Shown here: positions 33,533-44,336 of the stretch, one piece after another | Layout: every line of letters starts with the position of its first letter | Numbering within the stretch: position 1 is the stretch's first letter | NCBI GenBank assembly: GCA_029532415.1 | Contig: JAQOTA010000060.1 | Span: 434,001-498,000 of the forward strand | DNA length: 64,000 nucleotides | Reading direction: 5' to 3' | DNA from: Marasmius tenuissimus | Taxonomy: Eukaryota > Basidiomycota > Agaricomycetes > Agaricales > Marasmiaceae | Position numbers and translations under genes: made by a program | Notes under the pieces: model-generated | Told to the model about the DNA's origin: nothing | The model's input: the letters and a program-made list of their open reading frames with translations, nothing else | The model's database searches: none

Positions 33533-34337
33533 GTCTAGTCATTGTGTCAAGTTTGCATGTAACATCTTATTTCAGGTATCGCGTTGGCCTGTGTTGTCAA
33601 TGGCCTCAGTAACCCCTTCAGTTCTTATTTCCTTTCCCCTGAAGCTGGCTTTGATACCGCTCAATTGGCACGCTCGCAGAATTCCATACCCCGCGAGCTG
33701 CTGGTACGAGTATACAAAGTTGAACCATCCGACCCTAAACTTCGACTGATCATCGAATGCTGTCGGTAGACTCGAAATACCGACCGATTCCAGGCCATAC
33801 TGCGGGGTAGAAGTTCTTTTCGTGACGCCTACTGTCACCTAGTTCATCAAAACCCAGACGCGGTCCTGACTAACGCGAAGGACTGATCATGCCAATTTGT
33901 GGGATTCTCTTCGCCGTCAAACCACTGTCTCCAAGGAATTGTACCTCATTACTGTCTCGACTCTCCGGTTCACAGACCTCCGAGGGGTCTCTCGCGAGCT
34001 GCAATCGCGAGGAGTTAACCTCGAAGGACTTGCAGGAGCTGTCAAGGAATCATCACAGTAAAATAATCAAATCCAAAAATCCCATTCGGGTCTGGGACAT
34101 GACGAAGGTGATAATACAGAAGTACACAAGATTCTACTGGACAACAACATTGATGACGGCGGCGGAGAGACTCGTGCAAGTACAAGGGACATTCAAACTT
34201 GTGAAATAATGATAAGGAAAATGATAAATTAAAAAAAAGAGAGGACAGGTTTTGAAAGAGCGTCGCGGGCAACGAACGTGCTGGAAAGAACATACAACAT
34301 AACAGTCCGGAACGAGACGAGACTAAAGAGAATTCAT
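33533..34337. other. intergenic, convergent 3' regions
   Basis: Probably the 3' UTRs of the GH2 gene and of the membrane-protein gene. Short open frames at 33572-33838 and 33889-34209 have no resemblance to known proteins. Confidence 0.4.
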
Positions 34338-37300
34338 CTACCCATACCCAGCGTTCTTGACGGCAGTCCTACCTCTGCTGATGGCAGCACTATCACCCTT
34401 GACCATACCAAGTCCTTTGCCAATCCCAGTCAACAAGGACCCGCTCCGCATTCGGCCACTTCGCTGGCTACTAGCCAGGCTTTTGGTTCGCGTCCTCGAG
34501 TCTTCAGGCGAATCGGTCTCCGCTGCACTTTCAGCGCCGTTCTCAACACGTCTTTTCTTCGTCGTGCGATGGTCTCTGTTTAGCTTGCTCAGCAATTTCT
34601 GAGCCAACAGTGCTTCCTCCATGATCTCGTGAGACTGAGGATGATTGCCACCGTGCCCGGGAAGTGCTGGTAGAGGCTTGGGAACGACGGAACTCGGCGG
34701 GGGAAATGTCTCTTCCCTCACATCGGGACTACTCGCTGAACGCGGAAGCCCGGGCCGTGCATGGAACAACGCCTGTGGCGAAAACTTGGTGGGCTTAGAC
34801 AGTGGCGACAAAGTCGGAGCGGTGGCGATGGTGGGAGCAGTAGTGAATGTTGGAAGGGGTGGGACTGGAGGCGAATCTGGTTGCGCATTCCGGCGTTTCT
34901 GGTGGATCGGTTCGATCTTGAACGTCGCGCCCCCTTCACCGTTCCTTCATTTGTAGCAGGAGTGTTTGGTGGCGATGGAAGGTGAGCGGGTGTAGGCGCA
35001 GGTAACGGTAGCACCAGCTTGCCCCATGCAGCCATCCTCGTCGGAGTCTGCGGCTGCTCAAAATCGTCCTTCGATTCGGCCACTCCGAACTTGGTGACCT
35101 CCCTATCCTTGACACTACTCACGAAGGTAACTGCACCTCGAGGTGGGGGAGCAAACGGATCAGGGTCCGCAAGCCAAGATGAATTGGGAGTCTGAGCCCG
35201 GAGGTGAGTATCTGAAAGCGGGGTCGGTCTGTTTGGCGTCAACCTCGAAGTAGGTCGTACTCCAAGTTCGAGTGCCTCCAGTTCCCATTGGTCCAGAGGT
35301 AGAGGTAACGGGAAGTTACGTCTGGGTTTTTCAACCGAACCGTCGCCTCCGTCTAGCCTTTCAAACCCATCGGGTCGTCGAACTGATCCGTGACTCGGCT
35401 CACGACCATGCCCGCCGCCAACGATACCATTCAGATGGAAGACATCGCTCCACCTTCCCATTGACAAATTCCTCGAAAAGAACGCGGAAAGCGACGACAG
35501 GCTTCTCGAGCTGGGGGGCGCGCCGCTGATGACTTCCCCTCCTACTCCCGTTCCTCCTCCTCCTCCCCACTTGTCCAAGGACGTCGAGGTAGGCGTCGAC
35601 GTGCAGGAGACGTGGGCCCTGTCTCAATCGTGGTCCGTGGCCGTGCCGGAAGCTCAGAGTCAGAAACGGCCACCTCTTCATGAACATCAACCCTGACAAC
35701 GGGCACGGCAAGCTTTCGCCTCCGGGCTGCAGGGGTAGGTGAAGGAGGCATCGTATACTTGTCGTCGTCGTCATCGTGCCCATAGAACCGTCCATCCTTA
35801 TCCAGCCTCATGGACAAAGACGCCACACCAGGTGACTCAAAGGACGATGTGTTCGAATGAGTTCGAGTGAGGGGCTGCGGTCGTGCCAACGCCAAACTCC
35901 GGATGTGGTCCTTGAGCGAGGGTGGCGTTCGTGGTAGACCCGTCGAGGGAGGCGTCTGTAAGGTATCCTTCGTCAAAGGTGGTGTAGCCGGCATTGATGT
36001 CCCTTCGTCCAGATAGACAGATATATGTTCCTTCTGTAGTGGCGTTGGCGGGATGGCGGTACTGCGGATGTCCCGATCGTAAGAGGAAACCGTCGAGAAA
36101 TGCCTATCCACTCCTTCCCGCTGTTGATGGCGACGAGGATATGAAGTTAACGGGGTCTGGGCGGTTCCTGCACATAGAACGGTGTCACTCTGGGTGCTTT
36201 TATGCTTCGGTGGAGTTCCTGGGGTCCATGGTGATGGTATATTTGACACATAATGTGACAGCGCTGAATTTGGATCTGGGTAATCGAGGCTAGTTTCGCT
36301 CATCTCGGGACGGGCATTGGGAATTAGGCGCCGTTGACTTGTGCCGCTAGTGGTAGCACCAGTGTCATCGGGAATGTTTGAGTGCTTCCGAGGAGGAGGG
36401 CGAACCGAATTGCACCGTGGGGAGTGGGAGTGAGTACTGGGAACGTAGACAGTCTGTGTATGAGGGTGTCGACCTCGACTTGAAGACGGTGCGGGAACGA
36501 ATGTGTACGCTGATAGCACCGCCAGACGTTAATTTACGTGAAACCGAAAAAAAAAGTTAGACCAACATACCCAACAAAGCACTCATTACACATCCGACCG
36601 AGATGATGAGTGAGAGGTTGACCACGAAGCCCAGAATGATCACTGTCCGGTCGGTCCTCTCGGAGACGGAAAAGTTGCTGAGCGTGTGCCGCGAGACGAG
36701 AGTGCCTAATTAGAGATTTATTAACGTTTGGGTTTCATTTGGCTTTAAACCATGGTGGGACACATACCATTCGTGCCAGCTTGGGAGACCGGTAAATCGG
36801 ACTCCGATGATATCGAAGAAATGAACGCAAACCTAGCCACCTCGAATGTCTGCGATAAAAGTGCGCTGATTTGAGACAGTAAGAGGCAAATCCAAAACGA
36901 CAGCTTGTGTGAAGCGCGTGGAAGTGAGAGTGTAGAAGTTACTGAACGCGCGGACGACGAAGGCATCCTCTGGTGAGGAAAAAGGATCCTTGGAGGTGTA
37001 GTACTGGCCGTCCGCGTTCGAGTTCGAGTTGAAGTTCGAGGGGGTGTTCTTGGTTCCCCCGTCGGGCGAGATTGTGGCATCAGGCGGACCGGGAAGTCGA
37101 GACTATGCCCTCGGTGCAAGGAAAGGTGCGTATGAGTCTGGCCTGGCAACGTTATCGTAACCGGCGAGGGTATGTCGAGGGAATAAGACTTCTTGCATGA
37201 CCCATGAGGAGATGCTGACGGGGGCGAAGAGAAATCGATGTCGTTCCTTTCCTCAGGCCCAAGATCCTGCGGGAATATGACTGTCACGGTACGGGGTTTT

Positions 37301-37929
37301 CGAGTGGACACCGAGCTGAATTTATAAGGCTGGACCAGAAATACGTAGATGACCAGAGGAAGTGATGCCGTGCTAAAGAAGAGATGGAAAAGCGGCGGTA
37401 AAACAGGTGTTATTCGCGCGCCATACATAGAGAGAAATGATAACAGGGTCCCTGGTTTGTTCATCAGCATACAGAAACGTCATGAAGGAGGAACTTTGAG
37501 ACTCGCCACATAACAATAACGTCGACGACGCGACCAGGTAAAGATTCAAATTCAACCTCGAAATCATATCCGATGGTACAGAGGAGGCGACAAGATATAT
37601 CACGCTGCTGCTCACTGTACTCCGAGATCAATATGATTTATACACCCACATCGACGAGGTCATCACTCACGGAACAAGAGAAGAACCGTCCTACTTGCAT
37701 GTGTCGAATGACCGAACGAGAAGTTGAGGTCCAGAATACCGAATGAACCTAACAGAGTCGCGAGAATAGCCAGAAAGGAGATCAGCGTAAAGGCCAGGGG
37801 CGCGTCGCGTCGTGTTTCTGGACGGTGAGCTCGACTGTTAGCTAGGTAGGCGACGAAGATGAGGATGAACAAGAGAAAAGGAGCAATGAGGAGGAGAGAA
37901 TAACTGAGGATATAGAGCGTAGGGGACAT
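34338..37929 (-). CDS. multi-pass membrane protein with long Pro/Ser-rich tail, unknown
   Basis: Not recognised. From the ATG at 37929 the protein starts with two hydrophobic segments (YILSYSLLLIAPFLLFILIF and LAFTLISFLAILATLLGSFG). More follow in the next exons (SSSVIYLVASSVPSDM, LYLVASSTLLL, and around LPLVIYVFLVQPY). A loop and further hydrophobic stretches (LSFWICLLLSQISALL and, after another intron, TVIILGFVVNLSLIISVGCV) come next, so about seven membrane helices are possible. The remaining half or more is a low-complexity cytosolic tail rich in Pro, Ser, Thr and Arg, with TPP/SPS motifs suited to phosphorylation, ending with a basic region (KKRRVE) near the C-terminus. At least six introns occur; the junction near 34.95 kb was not resolved. 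A sensor or signalling scaffold is conceivable but nothing proves it. It is divergent from the bZIP gene. Confidence 0.6.
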
Positions 37930-38089
37930 GCCAGAGCGAGGAGAAGCATCAAGGCTAACTCAGACCTTAGCAGGACCATTTTGTAGAAGACTTGGGTGCA
38001 TGCTAATTCTCGATTTGGAAATGCGTCCGATTTTTGGTGCCTGAACCCATATATGGGATAGAGGCACGTGATACAAGAGGATAACCCTG

Positions 38090-38097
38090 CCACGTCA
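38090..38097 (-). promoter_or_regulatory. UPRE-like site upstream of the bZIP gene
   Basis: ccacgtca reads tgacgtgg on the minus strand, a perfect match to the unfolded-protein-response element core bound by XBP1/ATF6-type bZIPs. It lies about 150 bp before the bZIP start codon. A near match (ccacgtag) lies at about 38120. Hac1-type factors are known to activate their own genes in several fungi, so autoregulation is a reasonable inference; the same DNA is also the promoter of the divergent membrane-protein gene. Confidence 0.45.
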
Positions 38098-38248
38098 GAA
38101 GCAACTCTTCTTCACGAACGACCACGTAGCTCGTCCTGCTCACCGCAGTACTCCCCCTGCCCACCGCAGTGCCCGTCCTCGACATCCTTCCTCTCATCCG
38201 TCTCTTCTCCTCATCGCTCTTGACACCCTCCCCCATAAACCACTAAAC

Positions 38249-39558
38249 ATGTCTTCGACAGAATTCTCACCAGAATCACCCTCCCCTTCTCTTGCTGGTC
38301 CTTCAAGAAAGCGACCTCGTTCTGAGCTCAGCTCAGAAGAACGAAAGGAAGCAAGGGCACACAGAAATAGAATCGCTGCACAGAACTCTAGAGATCGTAG
38401 GAAAGCACAGTTCGTGCACCTCGAGCGCAGAGTAGCTGAGCTCGAAGAAGAGAATAAGCGACTTCGAGCAGGGCTACCGCCGGCGGACCCTGTGCAGGAT
38501 GCCAAAGACCGGGAGAACCAGGAACTGAGAGCGCGGATAGCAACACTCGAGCGAGGACTCGAAGCTGTCGTCAAAGCCTTCGCTGTTCAAGGCCTTCCCT
38601 CGTCTCTACCTCCGACTGACGTGTCTTCCCCCGCAAAATCCTCGGATTCTATCCCGACTTTCTCCGCCGAATCTCCCATACCCACACTCTCACCCTCATC
38701 ATCAACTTCATCAATATCGACCCCTTCTAGCACCGGTTCTCCTGCACCGGAATCATTCCCTATCTCTCCCTCTCCTTCCCACGCATCCCTTGACTTCTCC
38801 TTCACTTCAGTGTCACCGACGGCATCCAGGGAGTCAGAGTCCTCAGAGTCCACTCGCCACCTAGCACGGGTGGCGACCACGCAAGCTCCTTGCGTGTCCC
38901 TGCAGCGGGTGAACTCGAGCTCTACTCCCCTTACGTCCACAATATCAAAGCCGACAACACTGCCTCCGATCTCCCAACAACAATGGACCCCGTCGATGAT
39001 GCGACAATGGAAACACTCTTCCATGAAATCCTCCGCAGCCACTCTCGCTCACCTTCGCCTGAACCTCGCGACACCAGAGCAGGGTCAACGACCTCAGAGA
39101 GTATACAAGCTGTTGATCTGTTCGCGACTACCCAGCAAATGCAAGGGGACCAGGAGACGCAGACGGCCGCCGGTTCTTCAACGGCGCAAGTGAGCGCGAG
39201 CTCGTTGGAGGGAGTCAAGTTGGAGGGCAGTGGTGAGGAAGGTGCAGAGACCAAGTTGAGTAGTCTTGGTATAGATTTGGACGAGATGGGTATGGCGAAT
39301 GGTGATGGATTTGGTCTGGGAATGGATGTGGATATGTTGAATGGGAACCTCTTTGAGGAAAACGCCACGATAGATTCACCTTCGGGAGGATTCACGGCGA
39401 CGTGGTTAGATGATTACACCACCAGTTTATTGGAGGGCTTTGCCCCTTCGACAGTGACGGCTCTACAACTGGATAGCAGCGCCACGCCCCGTGAGGCGAC
39501 TGCGTCTTCTTGGGAGTCTCTTGAGGCTTCCTTGAGCGTAGGCGTCGGGGTGTTTTGA
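38249..39558 (+). CDS. HAC1: HAC1/XBP1-type bZIP transcription factor of the unfolded protein response
   Basis: Basic leucine-zipper factor matching fungal Hac1 (Cib1 in Ustilago, Hxl1 in Cryptococcus). The basic region NRIAAQNSRDRRKAQ (about residues 48-62) and the zipper LERRVAELEEENKRLR are diagnostic. The first frame (38249-39193, 314 residues unspliced) carries bZIP and Ser-rich regions and then drifts into a tail without acidic character. A second overlapping frame up to 39558 encodes an acidic C-terminus (SLGIDLDEMGMANGDG, WLDDYTTSLLEGF), like an activation domain. Removing nucleotides 38865-38902 (38 nt) joins the two frames exactly and gives 423 residues. The cut sites are in Ire1-type hairpin loops. 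A conventional GT-AG alternative (38870-38905, 36 nt) would not change frame. The annotated span is the spliced product; the short form is the unspliced product. Regulation is therefore expected to be by Ire1 in the ER membrane. Confidence 0.93.
38855..38911 (+). promoter_or_regulatory. Ire1-type unconventional intron (38865-38902) with paired hairpins
   Basis: 5' hairpin: cgccacc (38855-38861) pairs perfectly with ggtggcg (38869-38875) around the 7-nt loop tagcacg; the cut would fall after loop position 3 (G38864). 3' hairpin: loop ctgcagc (38900-38906), identical to the 3' loop of animal XBP1, with a weaker stem containing G-U pairs; the cut falls after loop position 3 (G38902). Between them, cacgcaag (38878-38885) pairs with cttgcgtg (38889-38896), which would hold the two loops together. 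The excised 38 nt is 2 modulo 3, as are the known 20-, 26-, 56- and 65-nt Hac1/XBP1 introns. The 5' loop departs from the CNGCNGN consensus at positions 1 and 6. Confidence 0.85.
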
Positions 39559-40490
39559 GCGCGCATCCGGTTCGTATGACTGCCTTCGATGGTGGTGGAC
39601 CACGTATTCGCTGGTTGATGACGGACGGAGGTACAAAATCTGGGACTCATTGGCGTTTTTTTTTGGAGTTATCATTATTTCCCTTCTACATTTCTCTGTC
39701 TGGATCTCTTGTACTAAAATTCTCTCACCGTAGAGCCCTACTCACTTCATCTCTATTCTCATATCGTACACTCTTCGACTATACATCTCTGTCTCTTTTC
39801 TTGTCTCTTTCTCTCTCTCCATTTCTCTCTCTATTTATCGAAACACCTTCATCACGACACTGGTTTACTTTCTCGACACATTCCCTGCCCTACATCCACT
39901 TACATCCGCTTTTCGGTCCCCAACTTGGCCTGGCGCGTTCGTTTTTCTGTCCTTCTTGCCTACCCAGCGAGTCTCGATTGATTAGCTCCTGCCTACGGGC
40001 GGTGAGCGCTCGAGTACCTTGTTGGACGGGTGGATGTGACGGGGAATGTTCACGCTCGTCCTTATTGTAGGCCGATTTACTTTACCTACCATACATACGT
40101 TGGGAACTTGAACAGAAATAAAGCTGTCTTCGTTGTTGATGGTCAAATATCTGCATGACATTGAGAATTTCTCGGAGCACTGGATAATATTGAGTTGTCG
40201 AATTCCTGTCTTGCGATGCGAAGACTTGTCGGAGGCGTGTGACAACGCCAGTCTGAGTGACCTCACCGCCCGTCGATGTTGACGTTTTTTCGTTGTCTTC
40301 GAAGGCGGTGAACCTGGATGGTTCTATTCTGACCGCGCATCCGCGGAGGTCGTATGAAGAGCTGCGGGTCAATCGTAATCGCAGTCAACAAGCGTCCCAC
40401 CTGTCCTGTCTACGTCGTCGAAGTCGTTGCTGTTCTCTGAGTCTCTTGACTTCGTGTTGACTTCATAACTCGTTCACTTGACCCGATACA
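39559..40490. other. pyrimidine-rich intergenic stretch
   Basis: 39.70-39.85 kb is strongly CT-rich (ctctctctcc-type words), probably the 3' UTR of the bZIP gene or a promoter tract. Opposing short frames at 40082-40372 and 40257-40460 have no resemblance to known proteins. Confidence 0.4.
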
Positions 40491-41104
40491 ATGACGGCCG
40501 CCAATATACAATCCCAGTAAGTTACCGACCTGCAGAGTCAGAGAACGCGTCACCAATTTTCAGCCAAGAATCAGTGCGTACTCTCTAGGTAGCATTCTTG
40601 AAGCCCTCTACTGAACATGATTCCGATTCGCAGGGTGAATTGGAACCGGGATTAGATATTGTAAGCAGATTACATATGCTGCCGAACTCTCAAACTTTTT
40701 GACGCCTTCAGGCTCCGAGCCAGTCTCCATGCAATGTTTCACCGGTCAACCGGTCACCAATGGTCAGTAAAAGGAGCCCCGAGTCACTATATACGGAACG
40801 CACGCTCGAATCCACCCTGCAGGCAGGTAGAGTACCAACCCCAAGAGCATCCAAGTCTCCACGATTATTTTCTTTCTTTTTTCTTTTCCTCATGGGGGCT
40901 TGGACGGTCCGATCTCCCGAGACATCTTATCCTAGACATTCGATATTCGACATTCGTGCAAATAATTGTCACTATTCGTTCAAACGTTCACGTTCAACGT
41001 TCAACGTTTCAACCTCCGCGGTCGACCTTCCACCCGAATGCATACCTACAAACCAGGCGTCCTCACAATCAGATTCAGCGTCGATTCATTGCAGGACTGC
41101 TTGA
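40491..41104 (+). CDS. cryptic small multi-exon gene, unknown product
   Basis: A chain of short exons with good GT-AG borders stays in frame: 40491-40516, 40564-40573 (10 nt), 40634-40660, 40712-40762, then from 40823 onward. The predicted protein begins MTAANIQS, continues with ESGELEPGLDIAP and SPVNRSPMAGRVPTPRA, and may run to a stop at 41104. The last three introns are all in phase 0, and the exons have coding-like composition, which random sequence rarely gives. The 3' end is doubtful because it overlaps the start of the first membrane-repeat gene (ATG 41038) in another frame. It could be a short nuclear-type protein or a gene truncated by the repeat cluster. Not recognised. Confidence 0.35.
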
Positions 41105-42726
41105 TAAGAGCCCTTGGTCTGCTTGGTTTCATTACCCCCATCGTCCTGGTCCACCGCCACTGCGTTAGGCCCTTACCCCCAGGCGCCACCCTATGGTACG
41201 CCATTGAGCTTTTCTACGTGGTAATACACGAGTACGGCCTTAATTGGATGGCCAGGACAGAGCCTTGGATTGCTGTTGGATGCCAAACCTGGGCACTTTG
41301 GGGTAAGAGCATCTTTGTCAGTCTGAGCACGGCGGAGCTGACAGCTTTCTTTTCTTTCTTTCTGCGATAGTGATGATGTTCCTCAATTTGATACTAGGCG
41401 TCGAGACTAGTCTTCTACGTGCTTTGCTGTTACCTCCCATCGCATCCTTCACATCCATGTCGTCCTTACTGCTTCTTGTCCATGGGACACTCGGGACTTG
41501 GCTGCTTCCCTTCACCGATTGGGACGTCATCCGTTGCGAAGATGATACTTGGTCTAGGTTACAACGCCAGATAGACGCAAAATTAGACGAGCCGGGCGTG
41601 GTTGAAGTCAAATATGGATTTGAATCGTTGCAAGAGGGCTTGCTGAAAGCCCTTGCGCTACTCTCCTTCATTACCCCTATAGTCATGATTCATCGCTACT
41701 ACGTCCAACCTTTACCCCCAGGCGCCGTCCTATGGTACTTGATTGAGTTTTTCTTTGTGGCAATGCACGGGTACGGCCTCGATTGGGAGACCACGAAAAA
41801 ACCTTGGATCGCTGTTGGATACCAAACCTGGGCACTTTGGGGTAAGTGCACCCATTGATATGATCCGTCGGCGAGGCTGACTCCTTGTCTTTTCGTGCAA
41901 CAGTGATGATGTTCATCAACGTGATCATAGGCACCGAAACGAGTTACCTACGCGCTGTGTTATTGCCTCCTGTCGTGTCCTTCACCAGTATGTCGTCCTT
42001 GCTGTTCTTTGTGTACGGAACACATGAGATTTGGCTACTTGAGTTCACCGACTGGGAAGTCATCTATCGCGATGACGCTTGGTCCAGGCTGCAAGACCGG
42101 ATAGAAGCAAAATTGGACGAGCCGGGCGTGGTTGGAGTCAAATACGGAGTCGACTCGTTGCAAGAGGTCTTGATGAGAGCTCTCGCTCTGCTCGGCTCCA
42201 TCACTCCCATAATCATGATTCATGTTCACTACGTCCAACCTTTACCCCCCAGGCGCCGTCCTATGGTACTTGATTGAGTTTTTCTACGTGGCAATGCACG
42301 GGTACGGCCTCGACTGGGAGACGACGGAAGAACCTTGGATTGCTGTTGGGTACCAAACTTGGGCACTTTGGGGTAAATTGCACCCACTAATATGATCCGT
42401 CGGCGACGCTGACTCCTTTTCTTTCTTGTGCAACAGTGATGATGTTCATCAACGTTATCATAGGTACCGAAACGAGTTACATGCGCGCTTTGTTATTGCC
42501 TCCTGTCGCGTCCTTCATCAGTATGTCGTCCTCGCTGTTCTTTGTGTACGGAACACTCGAAATCTGGCTACTGCCTTTCACCGATTGGAAGGTCGTTCAT
42601 CGCTATTCGAAGGATCGCTACAACCCCTTTCGTTACATCAAGGAGGTATGGGGACATAAGTTGAAGCGGATTCTCGGCTGTGATGTTGAAGCAGGAAAGA
42701 CCCGTTTCAATCCTAAGTACGAGTAG
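41038..42726 (+). pseudogene. membrane-repeat family gene A, three units, +1 frameshift in unit 3
   Basis: Unrecognised multi-pass membrane protein built of repeats of about 155 residues. Exons 41038-41302, 41371-41841, 41904-42372 and 42437-42726; every intron splits the same Gly/Val codon (phase 1) after QTWALWG. Each unit reads: a lead-in like VKYGFESLQEGLLKA, hydrophobic LALLSFITPIVMIHRYYVQ, PLPPGAVLWYLIEFFFVAMH, an aromatic turn (YGLDWETT), the intron, MMFINVIIGTETSYLRA, LLPPVVSFTSMSSLLFFVYG, TWLLPFTDW, and an Arg/Asp-rich link (WSRLQ, LDEPGVV). About four helices per unit are likely. Unit 3 has six Cs at 42245-42250 where units 1 and 2 have five, shifting the frame to an early stop at about 42277; coding potential beyond it is otherwise intact. 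The short product would keep two full units. Gene B is the closest relative. Confidence 0.75.
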
Positions 42727-43284
42727 ATTGCCGAGGGTCTTGTCGCAGCACTCACGGTTGTTGTTTTCGTCTGAATTTCTTATGCTCATATCACTTCCTG
42801 TCCTATATTACGCCTTTCCAACCCGGACGAACCGTATTTTACTTGTTCAACCACGATTATTGCAGTCTTGAACAAGCATCCCGCATGTCTATTCCGTTCC
42901 CTCTTCAAGGCCTCATGCACATGTCGGACCTCCCAAGTATTTTCTGTGAGGACGTCTTCGAGACTTCCATATAGAACTTCACAGCCTAATAAGCAGCTGT
43001 GGGTAAGCCGAGATTCAGCCTGAAAATGTGTGATCCCACCCTTCTACTTTGGATCGAGCTGGGGCACTGTCTCCTGACGTCTGTTGTCGCCAATGCTATT
43101 CCTGAATCCCCTATGGCGGATCCTGCATTGGCATCCAGTACTTACTACCAGGCCGACGCTCACTGGCGCGTGGCCCTCGGGATTTCCCGAGCTGTGGCAG
43201 GCTAAGCGCTCGCGATCGAATCAAGCTTGAATTCGTTACCCAAGGGCCAAGACAACCAAAAGACAAGCATACCAATCTACCCGA
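42727..43284. other. spacer between membrane-repeat genes A and B
   Basis: No gene seen. The last bases (cccgaatgca) are shared with the start region of gene A, so part of the promoter or leader was probably duplicated with the gene. Confidence 0.4.
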
Positions 43285-44336
43285 ATGCACCGCCAGCCAG
43301 ATATCCTTGTCGTCAAGTTTGGCATCGATTCAGTTCAAGAGGGCTTTGTGAGAGCCCTTGCTTTGCTCTGCTTCATTGCTTCCATTATCTTGTTCCATTG
43401 CCTCTACGTTGAAGCGTTACCCGCACCCTTCTCACTCGTATGCTATATTTTCGAAGCCATCTACTTGGGAGCGCATCAGTTCAGCCTGGATTGGAATAAT
43501 AGAGAGGAACCTTGCAGATCTGCCTGTGTCCAGTCATACGGACTCTGGAGTCAGTCAATTTTAGCCCTCGAACAGAGCCGAGCTGACCATATTCCTTTTC
43601 TACCAGTGATAATGATAATGAATGCAATATTGGGTGCAGAAACGAACGCTCTCCGCATTTTACTATTGCCGCCCGTGCTTTCCTTCGTCACCACGTCGTC
43701 CCTGCTGTTCTTTGCGTTTGGAACATTTGGAACTTGGTTGCTCCCCTACACGGACTGGAAGGTCGTTCGTCCCGAGGACGCTTGGACTAGATTGCAACGC
43801 CGTCTTGATGAGCCGCGCATACTCCAGATCAAATACGGAATCGATTCTTTGCAAGAAGGCGTTCTGAGAGCCCTCGCTCTGCTTTGCTTCATCACTTCTA
43901 TCGTCTTGTTCCACTGTCCCTACGTTCATTCGTTACCCCTGCCCTTCTCACTCCTATGCTGTATTTTCGAACTCATCTACGTGGGAGCGCATCAGCTGAT
44001 TTTCGATTGGACCAACAGAGAGGAACCCTGCAGATCTGCCTGTGCCCAGTTATACGGACTCTGGAGTCGGTCAATTTCAACCTTCCCGAACACAGACGAG
44101 CTGATCATATTCCTTTTCTACCAGTGATAATGATAGCCAATGGGATTATTGGTGCAGAAACGAGTACCCTCCGCGGTCTGCTGTTACCGCCTGTGCTTTC
44201 CTTCGTCACTACGTCGTCCCTGCTGTTCTTTGCGTACGGGACGTTTGAAACTTGGTTGCTCCCCTACACAAAGTGGCAGGCCGTCCGTTGCAAAGATGGT
44301 CGTTACAACCCCTTCCGTAAGGAGGCATGGGTTTAA
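43285..44336 (+). CDS. membrane-repeat family gene B, two units
   Basis: Intact two-unit member of the same unrecognised family. Exons 43285-43549 (265 nt, exactly the length of exon 1 of gene A), 43607-44065 (459 nt) and 44125-44336 (212 nt) join to 311 residues. The first intron (57 nt) is open in frame, so exon retention would add 19 residues. Unit signatures are IKYGIDSLQEGVLRALALLC, PFSLLCCIFELIYVGAHQL, GAETSTLRGLLLPPVLSFVT and FETWLLPYTKW. Introns are in phase 1 at the same place in each unit (after GLWS), with gtcagt/gtcggt donors. The stop at 44336 falls early: the next 66 nt stay similar to the C-terminal tail of gene A (KYE end), so the tail has been lost by a nonsense or indel change. 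Topology and function are unknown; about eight membrane segments are expected. Confidence 0.75.

Noticed and set aside
38870..38905. Conventional GT-AG intron of 36 nt in the bZIP gene
   Set aside because: It has gtggcg and tgcag borders, but removing 36 nt keeps the first frame, which then lacks the acidic C-terminus. The 38-nt Ire1-type cut is the one that joins the frames.
39570..40070. 171-codon open frame in the CT-rich tract
   Set aside because: Its Ser/Leu/Phe repeats reflect ctctct composition after the bZIP stop; no homology seen.
42245..42277. A genuine C-terminus of gene A at 42277
   Set aside because: The sequence after the stop stays collinear with units 1 and 2 through another intron and to a tail shared with gene B, so the stop is caused by the extra C rather than being the natural end.
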